A stretch of 64,000 nt of DNA from Flavilitoribacter nigricans DSM 23189 = NBRC 102662 (GCF_002646595.1 NZ_PDUD01000049.1:34083-98082); one strand, 5' to 3'. Shown: positions 8,445 to 18,565, counted from the first letter of the stretch. Numbers and translations: made by a program. The notes: generated from the letters alone by a model not told the origin.

Positions 8445-8933
8445 ATGAATGAAGGTATTTTGGATTTAAGCCCGAAGGACATTCCGGTGCGCAGACGGGA
8501 CCTCTTACCGCTTTGGATAAAGGTCTTCATCTGGATCTTTCTGATCTTTGGAGCTATGGTTCCCCTGGTGCTGGTACTGGCCTTATTTGGCATCCCCGTC
8601 AATTTATCCCTTTACGGCCTGGAAGTTGCCCGGCCCGCGTCCGCTCTCGGGCTTTTGATCATCCTCTTATTTATGCTGAAATCAGCCGTTTCCCTGGGCC
8701 TCTGGACGGAAAAGGAATGGGCCGTTGATCTGGCCGTGATCGATGGGGTTATCGGTATCGTAGTGAATGTTGTGATCATGTTTATTCTACCGGTGCTCTA
8801 CGATGGTTTCGGTACGAGTATTCGTCTGGAACTGCTGGTTCTGATCCCCTATGTGGTCAAAATGAGGCGGATCAAAGAAGCGTGGAAACAGTCCGCTCCG
8901 CTTGTGAGCAGTGGCGGCGTTGAAATACCGTAA
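8445..8933 (+). CDS. Four-helix integral membrane protein, unknown function
   Basis: 162 residues with four predicted membrane helices: around 25-47 (VFIWIFLIFGAMVPLVLVLA), 63-82, 97-118 (VIDGVIGIVVNVVIMFILPV) and a shorter one at 125-136. It has a charged cytoplasmic-looking C-terminus (KMRRIKEAWK). No family is recognised. It follows the nucleotidyltransferase by 80 nt on the same strand, with no functional link visible. Confidence 0.7.
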   Translation: MNEGILDLSPKDIPVRRRDLLPLWIKVFIWIFLIFGAMVPLVLVLALFGIPVNLSLYGLEVARPASALGLLIILLFMLKSAVSLGLWTEKEWAVDLAVIDGVIGIVVNVVIMFILPVLYDGFGTSIRLELLVLIPYVVKMRRIKEAWKQSAPLVSSGGVEIP

Positions 8934-8948
8934 ACGAGTCCGCATAGC

Positions 8949-10415
8949 CTACCGGATTATGGTAAATCGTTTGAGTTGCTGATGTTTTCCCGCTTTGATC
9001 TGCAGCAGATAGATACCCGATTCCAGTAGTAAGTTATCGGATAAGGTCCAGTGGAAGGCACCCGCCGGTAGCGGTCCCAGGTTGCGGCCGGAAATTTTTC
9101 GTCCTATGCGGTCGAACAGATACCATTCCACCGTTTGGCTTTTGGCCAGATTTCCGGATAAGTGAAGATTGCGCTGGGCCGGATTGGGGTAAAGCGTCCA
9201 GGTAGGCCCGGTTGCTTCCGGCGCTGCTGATACCGTCGTTAGCGGGGCAACGCAGGGGCTCGTCCCGATATCCGGATCACTCGCCGGAAAAAATCCCAGG
9301 TCCACGCCGGCGGCAATGGCCGGACTGGTCGCTGCCAGTCTGAAAAACAGATCACCGTCGCTCTCCAGTTGGGGATCAAGACTCCGGTTGCTCGGATGAG
9401 CGAAGAGTGCCTGTCTCGTCTCTTCCTCAATAAAATTGAGCAGGTTGTTCGTATTACTCACCTCCAGCGTCTGTTCCTCCAGCTCTCCGATCCGGAACTC
9501 CGTGTTGGCATTTTTCCATAAAATGGAATTGGCTATCTGCAGGTAGAAGGTCGAGTCGGAATCCGGATAAACATCCAGTCCGTGGCCCGACGAATAGGGC
9601 GCTACGTCATTATCAGCGTATTCGTTGAAGGCTACCAGGCTATGGAGCAATTTCAGATTGGTACGAGTGGCGTGTTGCTCGGTGCGGACCGCCGTACCGC
9701 GATTTCCGGCTAACACCGTATTGACCAGGATCAGGTCCGAGATCAGGGTGGCATTTTCCCCGTCCCGAAAGTTCAGTATGGCTGAGGCACGATGGGCAGA
9801 ATTGTTAATGATCCGGCAATTGGCCAGCAGGAGCTGTACTTTGGAAAGGTAGGCGGTCAGTTGGATCGCTCCCGCACTGCCGTTCTGCAGCGTACACCCA
9901 TCGATGAGCAGGGCCGTGGAATTGCCATTGGTGATCAGAAGATCGAACAGGGCCCCCTGTTCCTCCCCGCTGAGCACGGTAGGGTAGCGGCAGTGGTCCT
10001 GTTGGGTAAAATCGGTATTCCAGCCGCCCTGCAGCAACAAACGGGGCGCTTCGGCCTGACTGTCGTGACGATAATTGAGTGGATAATAACCGGTTGGGAT
10101 GCGGATCACGGTACCCCGTTCGGCGGTCCTGATCATGGCATTCAGATCTTCACCCGCTTCCAGGTGAACGATTCGCGGCTGGCTTTTGTCCTGCGGGTCC
10201 GTACCCAGATAATATTCGTAGATATTCAGGATGCCGTCTTCGTCCGGATCCTGCCAGGCATCCCGCGGATCGTCCACATTGAGTCCCCGGTAGAATTCAT
10301 AGCCGTTGGGCATCGCGTCCTGATCGCTGTCCCAGTCCTCCAGTTGGGCCGGCAATAACGGTACGAAGGACAGGAAACAAAGGATCAGGAAATAGTTCTT
10401 CCGCTTGCTATGCAT
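8949..10415 (-). CDS. T9SS-secreted right-handed beta-helix protein
   Basis: 488 residues. A signal peptide (to about residue 23, ...LLPAQ) is followed by two Asp-rich calcium-binding repeats of the thrombospondin type 3 kind (DWDSDQDAMPNGYEFYRG and DPDEDGILNIYEYYLGTD). A parallel beta-helix region (about 80-390) has repeated short strands with N-rich turns. The last ~85 residues are a T9SS type A sorting domain (WTLYPNPAQRNLHLSG ... SGIYLLQIKAGKHQQLKRFTI). It is expected to be exported by the type IX system and anchored or released at the surface. The helix could bind or cleave a polysaccharide, but no lyase residues can be assigned. Confidence 0.85.
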   Translation of the reverse strand: MHSKRKNYFLILCFLSFVPLLPAQLEDWDSDQDAMPNGYEFYRGLNVDDPRDAWQDPDEDGILNIYEYYLGTDPQDKSQPRIVHLEAGEDLNAMIRTAERGTVIRIPTGYYPLNYRHDSQAEAPRLLLQGGWNTDFTQQDHCRYPTVLSGEEQGALFDLLITNGNSTALLIDGCTLQNGSAGAIQLTAYLSKVQLLLANCRIINNSAHRASAILNFRDGENATLISDLILVNTVLAGNRGTAVRTEQHATRTNLKLLHSLVAFNEYADNDVAPYSSGHGLDVYPDSDSTFYLQIANSILWKNANTEFRIGELEEQTLEVSNTNNLLNFIEEETRQALFAHPSNRSLDPQLESDGDLFFRLAATSPAIAAGVDLGFFPASDPDIGTSPCVAPLTTVSAAPEATGPTWTLYPNPAQRNLHLSGNLAKSQTVEWYLFDRIGRKISGRNLGPLPAGAFHWTLSDNLLLESGIYLLQIKAGKHQQLKRFTIIR

Positions 10416-10494
10416 AGGCTAAGTGTAGGGGAATGGGCCGGAATGTAGGGAGAAATTTCCTGATTCTTTCCAGCCCTGCGATTTATTAATACAA

Positions 10495-10528
10495 ACTTAA
10501 TACAAAAGTCATAAGTGATTAAAGACAA
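10495..10528 (-). promoter_or_regulatory. Candidate promoter for the T9SS beta-helix gene
   Basis: On the minus strand TTG (10528-10526), 23-nt spacer, TAAGTTTG (10502-10495): an exact -7 element with a wide spacer. It would give a leader of about 75 nt to the ATG at 10415. Confidence 0.35.
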
Positions 10529-10604
10529 GAAGATTAAGAGTTCGCAATTTTTTCCTCACCTTTGTCCGACCAACGTTTTTCTATTCATGTAAAGCATCTA
10601 GTTT

Positions 10605-13600
10605 ATGAAAACTATCCTTACTTTCGGAAGGAAGTGGCTACTTACGTTAGTAGGTAGCATTTTACTGTTAAGCCTGTCTGCTCAAACCCTGCGGGTGAGC
10701 GGCATGGTGCAAGAAGATGAAAGCGGATTGCCGCTCATTGGGGTATCCGTAACGGTGAAGGGAACGACTACCGGAACGGTCACCGACCTGGATGGCCGGT
10801 ACGCACTGGAAGCCCCGGAAGACGGCACCCTGATCTTTTCTTATGTCGGTATGCAGGCCCAGGAAGTGCAGATCAACGGCCAGACGACCATCAACCTGAG
10901 TATGTCCGAGGATGCGGTTGGCTTATCCGAAGTAGTGGTGGTCGGTTACGGCGTGCAGAAAAAAGCAAACCTTTCGGGAGCGGTGGATCAGATCACTCCG
11001 GAACAGATACAAAGCCGACCCATCAGTAACCTCGCCCAGGGATTGCAGGGCGTATCACCCAACCTGAACATCGATTTCAACAGCGGAGCTCCCGGGCAGG
11101 CCGCCAAGATCAATATCCGGGGACTGACCTCCATCAACGGCGGCGAACCGCTCATCCTGATCGACGGAGTGCCTTCGGATGCTATCGAATTGAACCGGCT
11201 GGCTCCGGAGGATGTAGAAAGCATTTCGGTGCTGAAGGATGCTTCCTCTGCGGCTATTTACGGGGCACGCGCCGCTTTCGGCGTGATCCTGATTACGACC
11301 AAAACCGGTCGGCAGGATGGTGTCTTCGTAAGCTATAACTCCAACTTCTCCACCGGTACTTCTACCATTCTACCGGATAAGATCACCGATCCCTACATCT
11401 ATTCCCGGATGCTGGAAACGGCAACCGATAATACGCCCTGGGATTACGTCAATTACAGTGATGAAACCTACGCCTGGGCCAAGGAACGCTCCGAAAACCC
11501 AAATACGCCGGGTGTACGGATCAATCCCAACGACGCGACTTCCTGGCAATATATGGGCGGACGCGACTGGACCGATTATTTCATGACCAACTATACCAAC
11601 GCGCAAAATCACCACCTCAGCATTAGTGGAAAATCCGACGTGACGAGCTACCTGCTGTCCGGATCTTTCAATCGGCAAAACGGTGTGCTGACCCTGGCCG
11701 ACGATTACTTTGATCGCTATTCGCTCCGGGGCAAGGTGAATTTCCGGGTGAACGACTGGATCTCCATCAGCAATAACACTTATCTCACGGGCACCCAGCG
11801 GGAAAATCCTTCCTACTTCAGTCTCTGGGATCTGTATAACTTTTTTCCGACGGACTGGGATAAGAACCCCGACGGGACCTGGGCCAATACGGCGGTAGGC
11901 CAAACGGCCGCAAAGCTAACCGACGGCGGAAATTCAACCCGCGATTATAACAGTTTGCAGAACACGATCTCCGCCGAATTCAAACTGATCGGTGATCACC
12001 TGAAATTGAATGCGGATTACACCATCCGTCAGGGCAACCTGGATGTGAATACTTACTGGACGAAGTATTCCGTCGGTTTCGGGCCGGACGATGTACGGGA
12101 GCAGGGCTCCAACGCCGCCCTGCGCCGTTCGATCAAGGATAACTACAATGTATTCAATGTCTATACCACCTTCAATACCAATTTCGGCCAGGATCACGCC
12201 TTGACCGTTATTGGAGGTTTCAACCAGGAGTACTACCGCACCGAACGCTTTGATGCCTACCGGGACGGTATCATCTCGGCCAGTTTGCCGACCATCGCGC
12301 TGGCCACCGGTACGGCGGAAGTGGACGAAGCGATCTCCGATTGGGCCGTTCGCGGGGTATTTTACCGCCTAAACTATATCTTTAAGGATCGCTATATCGT
12401 TGAATTCAACGGCCGTTACGACGGTTCTTCCCGTTTCCCGCAGGACAAGCGTTTCGGTTTCTTCCCGTCGGCTTCGGCAGCCTGGAGAATTGATAAGGAA
12501 GGATTCATGCAGGATCAGGGGCTGATCAGCCTGCTCAAACTCCGTGCTTCCTACGGTAGCCTGGGTAACCAGTTCGTCAGCAACTACGGATATATTCCGA
12601 CGATGAGCGCCACCGACGGTCTCTATATCTTCGGTGATCAATTACCGCAGCGGATCCAGCCGCCCGCCATCGTTTCTTCCAACTATACCTGGGAAGATGT
12701 GACTTCGCGCAACTTCGGTCTCGAAGTAGGGATCAAGGAAGACCGCCTGCTGGCTACTTTCGATTATTACGTGCGGGAAACCAAGGGAATGCTTACACTG
12801 GGCCGGGATCTTCCGGATGTACTGGGTGCGAACGAGCCGCTGGAAAATGCCGCAGATCTGGAAACCAAAGGCTGGGAGCTGGGGCTCACTTACCGCAACT
12901 CATTCGATGTGGGACGCAAACCCCTCCGCTTCGACGCCAAATTCGTCCTGTCTGATAACCGTTCCTTTATTACCCGTTTTGACAATCCCAACCTGAACCT
13001 GACCCAATTTTACGTAGGCCAGGAGATCGGCGAGATCTGGGGACTGGAAAGCGACGGTCTTTTCCGCTCCCAGGACGAGATCGATCAGCTGGATCAGAGT
13101 AGCATCATTCCGTGGGGCGCACTGACGATCACGGAAGGCTGGCCGAAATACGTCGACCAGGACGGTAACGGCATTATTGAGAAAGGCAATACGGTAGATG
13201 ACCCTAAAGACCTGAAAGTCATAGGGAATATGCTGCCTCGCTTCCGGTATGGCCTGAACCTCGGTTTTGAGTGGGGCGGACTGGATGTCAATGCTTTCTT
13301 CCAGGGCATCGGCAAACGGGATTACTACCCGCAGGATTACCTTTACTGGGGTTTTTACCAGCAACCCTACGCCGGAGGTTACGTGCACCTGATGGACTAT
13401 TACCGCGCCGCGGACGACAGTCCGACCGATATGGCAAAACACTCACAGGCCTATATCGATGCCGGTCTGGCGAGTGCCAATACCGACGCGCAGTACCCGC
13501 ACCTGCAGGCCTGGCTCGCAGACCGGAACCTGGGCGAACGGATCGACCAGGCGCAGGGCCTGGCGATTCCCCAATCCGATTACCTCCTGAATGCCGCTTA

Positions 13601-13862
13601 TCTGCGGTTTAAGAATCTGACGATCGGGTATACGCTGCCGAACAGTCTGACCAGCCGGATCAACATCTCCCGGATCCGGGTCTTCCTCAGTGGCGAGAAC
13701 ATCACGGAATGGTCCGGCGTGGCCGACTATTTCGATCCGGAAGCGATCAGCGACAGCGATATTCGCATCGATCCGAGTTTGTCCGTTGGGCGCCAGAACG
13801 GAAGCGGTTACCAGTATCCGTTCCAACGCCGGTATTCCGTGGGCATCAATGTTGATTTTTAA
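10605..13862 (+). CDS. SusC/RagA-type TonB-dependent outer-membrane transporter
   Basis: 1085 residues. Signal peptide to about residue 26; carboxypeptidase-regulatory-like domain (about 28-108: VSGMVQEDESGLPLIGVSV ... GTVTDLDGRYAL); the conserved SEVVVVGYGVQKK linker; plug domain (about 115-245, with IRGLTSINGGEPLILIDGVP and SAAIYGARAAFGVILITTK); then a 22-strand barrel ending in the aromatic C-terminus YSVGINVDF. It imports an oligomeric nutrient, glycan or peptide, with its partner SusD lid 32 nt downstream. No glycoside hydrolase, peptidase or sigma/anti-sigma pair is adjacent, so the substrate cannot be inferred. Length is typical. Confidence 0.95.
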   Translation: MKTILTFGRKWLLTLVGSILLLSLSAQTLRVSGMVQEDESGLPLIGVSVTVKGTTTGTVTDLDGRYALEAPEDGTLIFSYVGMQAQEVQINGQTTINLSMSEDAVGLSEVVVVGYGVQKKANLSGAVDQITPEQIQSRPISNLAQGLQGVSPNLNIDFNSGAPGQAAKINIRGLTSINGGEPLILIDGVPSDAIELNRLAPEDVESISVLKDASSAAIYGARAAFGVILITTKTGRQDGVFVSYNSNFSTGTSTILPDKITDPYIYSRMLETATDNTPWDYVNYSDETYAWAKERSENPNTPGVRINPNDATSWQYMGGRDWTDYFMTNYTNAQNHHLSISGKSDVTSYLLSGSFNRQNGVLTLADDYFDRYSLRGKVNFRVNDWISISNNTYLTGTQRENPSYFSLWDLYNFFPTDWDKNPDGTWANTAVGQTAAKLTDGGNSTRDYNSLQNTISAEFKLIGDHLKLNADYTIRQGNLDVNTYWTKYSVGFGPDDVREQGSNAALRRSIKDNYNVFNVYTTFNTNFGQDHALTVIGGFNQEYYRTERFDAYRDGIISASLPTIALATGTAEVDEAISDWAVRGVFYRLNYIFKDRYIVEFNGRYDGSSRFPQDKRFGFFPSASAAWRIDKEGFMQDQGLISLLKLRASYGSLGNQFVSNYGYIPTMSATDGLYIFGDQLPQRIQPPAIVSSNYTWEDVTSRNFGLEVGIKEDRLLATFDYYVRETKGMLTLGRDLPDVLGANEPLENAADLETKGWELGLTYRNSFDVGRKPLRFDAKFVLSDNRSFITRFDNPNLNLTQFYVGQEIGEIWGLESDGLFRSQDEIDQLDQSSIIPWGALTITEGWPKYVDQDGNGIIEKGNTVDDPKDLKVIGNMLPRFRYGLNLGFEWGGLDVNAFFQGIGKRDYYPQDYLYWGFYQQPYAGGYVHLMDYYRAADDSPTDMAKHSQAYIDAGLASANTDAQYPHLQAWLADRNLGERIDQAQGLAIPQSDYLLNAAYLRFKNLTIGYTLPNSLTSRINISRIRVFLSGENITEWSGVADYFDPEAISDSDIRIDPSLSVGRQNGSGYQYPFQRRYSVGINVDF

Positions 13863-13894
13863 TGAATTAATTGCGGTAAAAGAAACTAACAATC

Positions 13895-15697
13895 ATGAAA
13901 AATATATTATTTCCAATCATCGGTGTCGCCATCCTGCTGGTGGGCACTTCCTGTAACGATGAGTTCCTGGATCGCTTCCCGGAGACCTCCATTGGAAAGG
14001 AGAATTTCTTCAATTCCGAAGAAGACCTCTCCATTTACATGAACAACCTGTACAATTTTCCCGGATGGGGCATCTACGTGGCCGATGGCTACGCCACCAC
14101 CGATAATGCCTCCAATACGGGTAACACGGAATTGAAAACGATGATGACGACCAATCCGAGTTCAGCAACTATTACCGGAGGCTGGAACTGGGGGCGGCTC
14201 CGTACCATCAATTTTTTCCTGGAGAACTTTGAAAAGGCGGATATTCCGCAGGAAGCACTGGATCACTTTGAAGGTTTGGCGCGCTTTTTCCGGGCCCTTT
14301 TTTACGTAGATAAAGTACAACGCTACTCCGATGTGCCCTGGTACGACCAGGTTTTGGGCACCGATGACGAAGATAAGTTGTATAAGGGCCGCGACGACCG
14401 CGCCATGGTAGTAGACCATATCTTTGAAGATTTTCAGTTTGCCGTGGACCACATCCGTACCGACCAGCCGGATGGAGCAGTGGACAAATGGGTAGCCATG
14501 ACCTACATGGCGCGCTATGCCCTCTACGAAGGAACTTACCGCAAGTATCATCCCGAACTGAATCTGCAGGGCACTGCCACCGCCTACATCGAACTGGCGC
14601 GGGATCTGGCCAAACAGATCATGGATACCGGACGGTTCAGCATTTACAGCACCGGGAATCCGGATCAGGATTATTACAACTTGTTTGTCAATGCCAATCT
14701 CAACGGAAACCCCGAAGTCATTCTGAATAATATTGCCATTACCAACCTTAAGAATAGTGGAAACTCCGGTACCATTTTCGGTAACTACGAGACCAGTCCG
14801 AGCAAGGATCTCCTGCAGACTTACCTGATGCTCGACGGTGCGTTTTATTCCGAGATGGAGGGTTACGACACCAAACTGTTCGTCGAAGAGTTTGAAAATC
14901 GCGATAAGCGACTGGCTCAGACCTACGCCTATCCGGGTTGGGAACTGATCAGAACGGGCACCTACGCTCAGGGCGGTGGGGTGTACGTGCAGCAGTTGTC
15001 CAAGAACTTCTCCGGTTACCACCAGATCAAAGGATACGTGAACGACCGGGATGATGACGTCATCAACAATGTAGACGTGCCGGTACTGCGGTACGCAGAA
15101 GTGCTGTTGATCTTCGCCGAAGCGAACGCCGAACTGGGCGCTCTGGACCAAAGTGTCCTGGACGCTACGGTCAACGTATTGCGTGCCCGCGTAGGCACCC
15201 CGGCCATGACCATGGATGCTACCAGCGACCGGCTGCAGGAGGCCCGCTATCCGGGTATTTCCGACCCGTTGCTCCTGGAGATCCGCCGGGAGCGCCGGAT
15301 CGAACTGGCAATGGAAGGCTATCGTTTTGATGACCTTATGCGTTGGGGTGCCGGCAAACTGGTGGAAAACGAACCGGAAGGACTGTACTTCCCCGGCCTG
15401 GGCAAATACGATCTGACCGGCGACGGAGTAGAAGACATCATTCTGATCGATCAGACGGAATCCGTTCCGACGGGTGATGATAAGGAGGTCAATTCCAATG
15501 GCGTAGCCCTTATTTACTACCGCGCCGGCGAACAGGGTTCGGATGCCAACGTCTACCTGGCCAACGGCACCAGCGGAACGATACAGACCGTGCGGGAAAG
15601 AGGGACTTTCGAAGATCCGAAGTATTACTACCGCCCCATTCCCCAAACCCACGTAACGGTTAATCCCAATCTGACGCAGATCTTTGGCTGGGAATAA
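13895..15697 (+). CDS. SusD/RagB-type nutrient-binding outer-membrane lipoprotein
   Basis: 600-residue lipoprotein that forms the lid over the SusC channel at 10605. Lipobox LVGTSC with the acylated Cys at 20, then the family opening NDEFLDRFPETSIGKENFF. The C-terminal SusD signature is visible as EIRRERRIELAMEGYRFDDLMRWG, with PVLRYAEVLLIFAEANAELG before it (RagB/SusD core). The TPR-like N-terminal half includes GLARFFRALFYVDKVQRYSDVPW. It sits 32 nt after susC and forms one operon with it, closed by the terminator at 15740. Confidence 0.95.
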   Translation: MKNILFPIIGVAILLVGTSCNDEFLDRFPETSIGKENFFNSEEDLSIYMNNLYNFPGWGIYVADGYATTDNASNTGNTELKTMMTTNPSSATITGGWNWGRLRTINFFLENFEKADIPQEALDHFEGLARFFRALFYVDKVQRYSDVPWYDQVLGTDDEDKLYKGRDDRAMVVDHIFEDFQFAVDHIRTDQPDGAVDKWVAMTYMARYALYEGTYRKYHPELNLQGTATAYIELARDLAKQIMDTGRFSIYSTGNPDQDYYNLFVNANLNGNPEVILNNIAITNLKNSGNSGTIFGNYETSPSKDLLQTYLMLDGAFYSEMEGYDTKLFVEEFENRDKRLAQTYAYPGWELIRTGTYAQGGGVYVQQLSKNFSGYHQIKGYVNDRDDDVINNVDVPVLRYAEVLLIFAEANAELGALDQSVLDATVNVLRARVGTPAMTMDATSDRLQEARYPGISDPLLLEIRRERRIELAMEGYRFDDLMRWGAGKLVENEPEGLYFPGLGKYDLTGDGVEDIILIDQTESVPTGDDKEVNSNGVALIYYRAGEQGSDANVYLANGTSGTIQTVRERGTFEDPKYYYRPIPQTHVTVNPNLTQIFGWE

Positions 15698-15739
15698 AAT
15701 GGAAGAGTTACAGAATTAGATAAGAAAAAGCAATGATCG

Positions 15740-15780
15740 AACCGGGAAATAGTCTGATGGCTGTTTCCCGGTTTTTATTT
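15740..15780 (+). terminator. Intrinsic terminator of the SusC/SusD operon
   Basis: 10-bp perfect stem (15740-15749 with 15764-15773, 14-nt loop) followed by TTTATTT. The T-tract overlaps the stop codon of the convergent gene at 15775. Confidence 0.75.
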
Positions 15781-16929
15781 GGTACCCACTACCAGGTAGC
15801 GATGCTCCGTATAGCCCCCGTGGCAGAGTGCATCCGAATCGTAGCGGCCGCTTACCTTTTCCCACTGGCAGGTCGTCGGATTACAGGTGAATACGAGATC
15901 TGTCCACCAAACGCGATTGCACTTGGGGAATACGTATTTGTTGTAAACCCCTTCCGGGATCTTAATGGTGGAGCCTATTTTCAGGCGGGGCATACGGAAT
16001 TCTACCCAGGTATGATCGCTAACCTGCTTGAAGGTCCGGGCCTTGCAGAAACATTCTTTTTCCGCCTCTAGGGCCCGGATATTGGCCCGGGCCAGTCCCA
16101 CGAATTGTCCGTTCGGATGTTGGTCCAGGTATTGTTGGAAGGCCGCGATCGTTTCCTGCCGGGCCGCCGCTTCGAAGTCCAGATTGTCCTGCCGGATCAG
16201 ATCATCTTTGGCCTCGATCACCCGGATGCTGTCTTCGGCATCGGCACGGAACCGGCCATCGGGAAATTCGGCCAGGTAATCTTTGTAGGCACCGAGGGCG
16301 CGCACTTCCAGTACCTGCTCCCAGTACGGCTGATCACCGAGCTGTTGGATCTTCTGGTGCGCTTCCGTTGCGTGTTTTCCGTTGGGATATACATCGAGGT
16401 AGGTATTGTAAGCTCGCAGATCGTTAACCGACAGCGTTCTTTGCCAAAGCTTATCGTCACCGGCCTCATCGGGGGCGGGGCCGATCTCGGTAAACTGCTG
16501 GCCCGGACTGGATGTGGCACCCCGATCCTGCATGAAAAAGTAAATACCGCCCGCCAGCAGTAAAAGGACCACGGGTAGGAGGTAGAGCAACAGCTTATTG
16601 CTCCGGACACCAGTTTCGACTCCGGTCCGCGCGGGTTGTTGGATACGAGAGGAAAGGTCTACCAGGGCTACGGTGATCCGGTTCATTTCCCGATTGGCTT
16701 CCTCTTTGGAAATGACATCCATCCGCATTTCTTCCTTGAGCTTATTGTACCGGCTATTCAGCAGGATCAGCTCTTTATCCAAAGTGGAAAATTGCCGTTT
16801 GGCCAGTAATTCAAAAACCTGGTCAATCTCGTTTTTGGCAACTAGCTGTAAGATCTGTTCCTTGAGGCTTTGGTCGATGTCCATTATCAGGTTGCTGGTT
16901 GTCTGTAAGATATGAATTCCCTTAGACAT
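15775..16929 (-). CDS. EAD11-containing membrane protein with three TPR-like repeats
   Basis: 384 residues. Residues ~20-97 match effector-associated domain 11: a helical module with ILQLVAKNEIDQVFELL, then LILLNSRYNKLKEEMRMDVI and SKEEANREMNRITVALVDL. In other Bacteroidota and cyanobacteria this adaptor domain links sensors to effectors in conflict systems. One membrane helix follows (~112-132). Beyond it, presumably periplasmic, are three repeats of the form Y..YL...P(N/D)G. (about 165, 205 and 260) and a Cys-rich C-terminal domain (CFC ... CNRVWW ... CNPTTC ... LCHGG). There is no caspase, STAND or TIR partner nearby. It lies 40 nt after the choline-type symporter on the same strand. A start at Met16 (16884) is possible. 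Confidence 0.7.
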   Translation of the reverse strand: MSKGIHILQTTSNLIMDIDQSLKEQILQLVAKNEIDQVFELLAKRQFSTLDKELILLNSRYNKLKEEMRMDVISKEEANREMNRITVALVDLSSRIQQPARTGVETGVRSNKLLLYLLPVVLLLLAGGIYFFMQDRGATSSPGQQFTEIGPAPDEAGDDKLWQRTLSVNDLRAYNTYLDVYPNGKHATEAHQKIQQLGDQPYWEQVLEVRALGAYKDYLAEFPDGRFRADAEDSIRVIEAKDDLIRQDNLDFEAAARQETIAAFQQYLDQHPNGQFVGLARANIRALEAEKECFCKARTFKQVSDHTWVEFRMPRLKIGSTIKIPEGVYNKYVFPKCNRVWWTDLVFTCNPTTCQWEKVSGRYDSDALCHGGYTEHRYLVVGTK

Positions 16930-16969
16930 TTATACCCTGTACGTACTTTCAGGGGATTAGTTGCCAGGC

Positions 16970-18565
16970 TTAATCATTATCGGCTATTACCAGCGGTTTG
17001 GCCGGCCGGTATTGCTGGGTCAGCCGGGATACGACTACAATAGAGATCAAACCGGAAACCATCGCCAGGGTCCGGTAGGGAAACAGTACCACCCCATCTT
17101 CGACCATCGGGTAGGGGAGTATGATCGGTATCCCAAGGGTAGCGTCTCCACCGCCGAACCGCAGAACAAAAGCTACCAAAAATCCGGCCAGTACCCCCGG
17201 CGCATTTGCTTTCGGGTCGAACAGCGAGCAGACCAGCGCCGGGAACAACAGGCAATAGACAAAATCACTGCACAGGAACCACAACTCGTATACACTCTTC
17301 ACCTGCAGGGCCAGCAAGAGGGCGGCAATACCGATGATCCAGATGGAGCGCTGGATGACTTTCTTCAACTGAAACTCGGAAAGGTTCGGCCGGATGAGCG
17401 GCCGGTAGACATTCCAGGAAAGCATCGAAGAGGCCGAAAGGATGGAAGAATCCACCGAAGACATCACCGCGGCGGCAATGGCTCCCAGGCCGATGGTAGC
17501 GATCCAGGGATTGGTCAGGTAGCGGATCACCCAGGGTAGGGTAGTGGCGGCATCAGGCGGCGGATTCAGTCCCATGGCCACCCAGTCTGCCTGTTGACCG
17601 ATCACTCCGATCACGATGGGCGGAACGGCCGCCAGGAGGCAAACCAGGCCCGCCATGATCGACAGGCGTTGGGCGATGCGCTCGTCTTTGGAGGACAGTA
17701 CCCGCTGGAAGTAAACCTGCCAGGGAATACCGCCAAACATGAGCAGCAGCGCAAAGTCCCACCAGTTCCAATAATAGGAGCCGAGGGCTTCCCGACTCGG
17801 AAGCAGACTGGCGGCCGCCCCGAAACTTTCCTGATAGTCGCCCCATATTTTGGACCAGCCACCGACCGTGTTCAACGCAAACGGCAGAACCAGGAACAAA
17901 CCGCCGAAAAGGATGATCATTTGCAACAGATCGGTAATAGCCACAGCCCACAGCCCGCCGAGTGCGGTATAGGCAATGGCGATGAGCGCGGAAAGGATGA
18001 TGGACGTGGTCGTATCCAGTCCAAGCACGGTACCGAAAGTAGTACCCAGCGCGGTCAGGATGGCCGCCGTCCAAAATATCTCTCCGGAAAGAGCGGGCAG
18101 GAAAAGCAGTCCGGCAATCCTTTTTCCGAATCGCTGTTCCAATGGATCGAGCATGGTGCGAAAGCGGTACCGGCGCATTTTGCGGGCAAAGAACAGGCCG
18201 CCGATGATCAGGCTCAGAGCGTAACCCCAGGGGGCCTGCACCCAGACGAGCCCGCTGGAGGCCGTATATTCCGCCGTACCGTTGATATAACCTCCACCTA
18301 CCCAGGTAGCGCTCATGGTAAAGATGGCCAGCCAGAGCGGTACGGAGCGGTCGGCCAGCATCATGCCGTTGATCCCTTCGTCTTTACGCAAACTGGCCGC
18401 GTAGGCACCCAGCAGGAAGACCAGGGCGTAAAAGAACGCCATGGCCAGGAAACCGGGCCAGAAAATATCCTGCGTGTCGCTGAGGACGAGGTAGAGCGCG
18501 ATGAGTATAAAGAGACCAAACAGCCCGAGCATCGGGCGCCAGATAGATGGATTTTTCAAATTCAT
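16970..18565 (-). CDS. Sodium:solute symporter, high-affinity choline transporter-like
   Basis: 531 residues, about 13 membrane helices, SSS (SLC5) family. The segment ATWVGGGYINGTAE, then GLVWVQAPWGYALSLIIGGLFFA and MLDPLEQRFGKRIAGLLFLPAL, closely resembles the animal high-affinity choline transporter CHT1/SLC5A7 as I remember it, more than proline or glucose symporters. I therefore infer Na+-driven choline uptake at the inner membrane. Support from context: the divergent gene 51 nt away is phosphatidylcholine synthase, which consumes choline. The EAD11 gene follows on the same strand and may be co-transcribed. Substrate identity is inference. Confidence 0.85.
   Translation of the reverse strand: MNLKNPSIWRPMLGLFGLFILIALYLVLSDTQDIFWPGFLAMAFFYALVFLLGAYAASLRKDEGINGMMLADRSVPLWLAIFTMSATWVGGGYINGTAEYTASSGLVWVQAPWGYALSLIIGGLFFARKMRRYRFRTMLDPLEQRFGKRIAGLLFLPALSGEIFWTAAILTALGTTFGTVLGLDTTTSIILSALIAIAYTALGGLWAVAITDLLQMIILFGGLFLVLPFALNTVGGWSKIWGDYQESFGAAASLLPSREALGSYYWNWWDFALLLMFGGIPWQVYFQRVLSSKDERIAQRLSIMAGLVCLLAAVPPIVIGVIGQQADWVAMGLNPPPDAATTLPWVIRYLTNPWIATIGLGAIAAAVMSSVDSSILSASSMLSWNVYRPLIRPNLSEFQLKKVIQRSIWIIGIAALLLALQVKSVYELWFLCSDFVYCLLFPALVCSLFDPKANAPGVLAGFLVAFVLRFGGGDATLGIPIILPYPMVEDGVVLFPYRTLAMVSGLISIVVVSRLTQQYRPAKPLVIADND

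Noticed and set aside
14162..15652. 496-codon minus-strand frame opposite SusD
   Set aside because: Antisense shadow of a highly conserved gene; no family resemblance.
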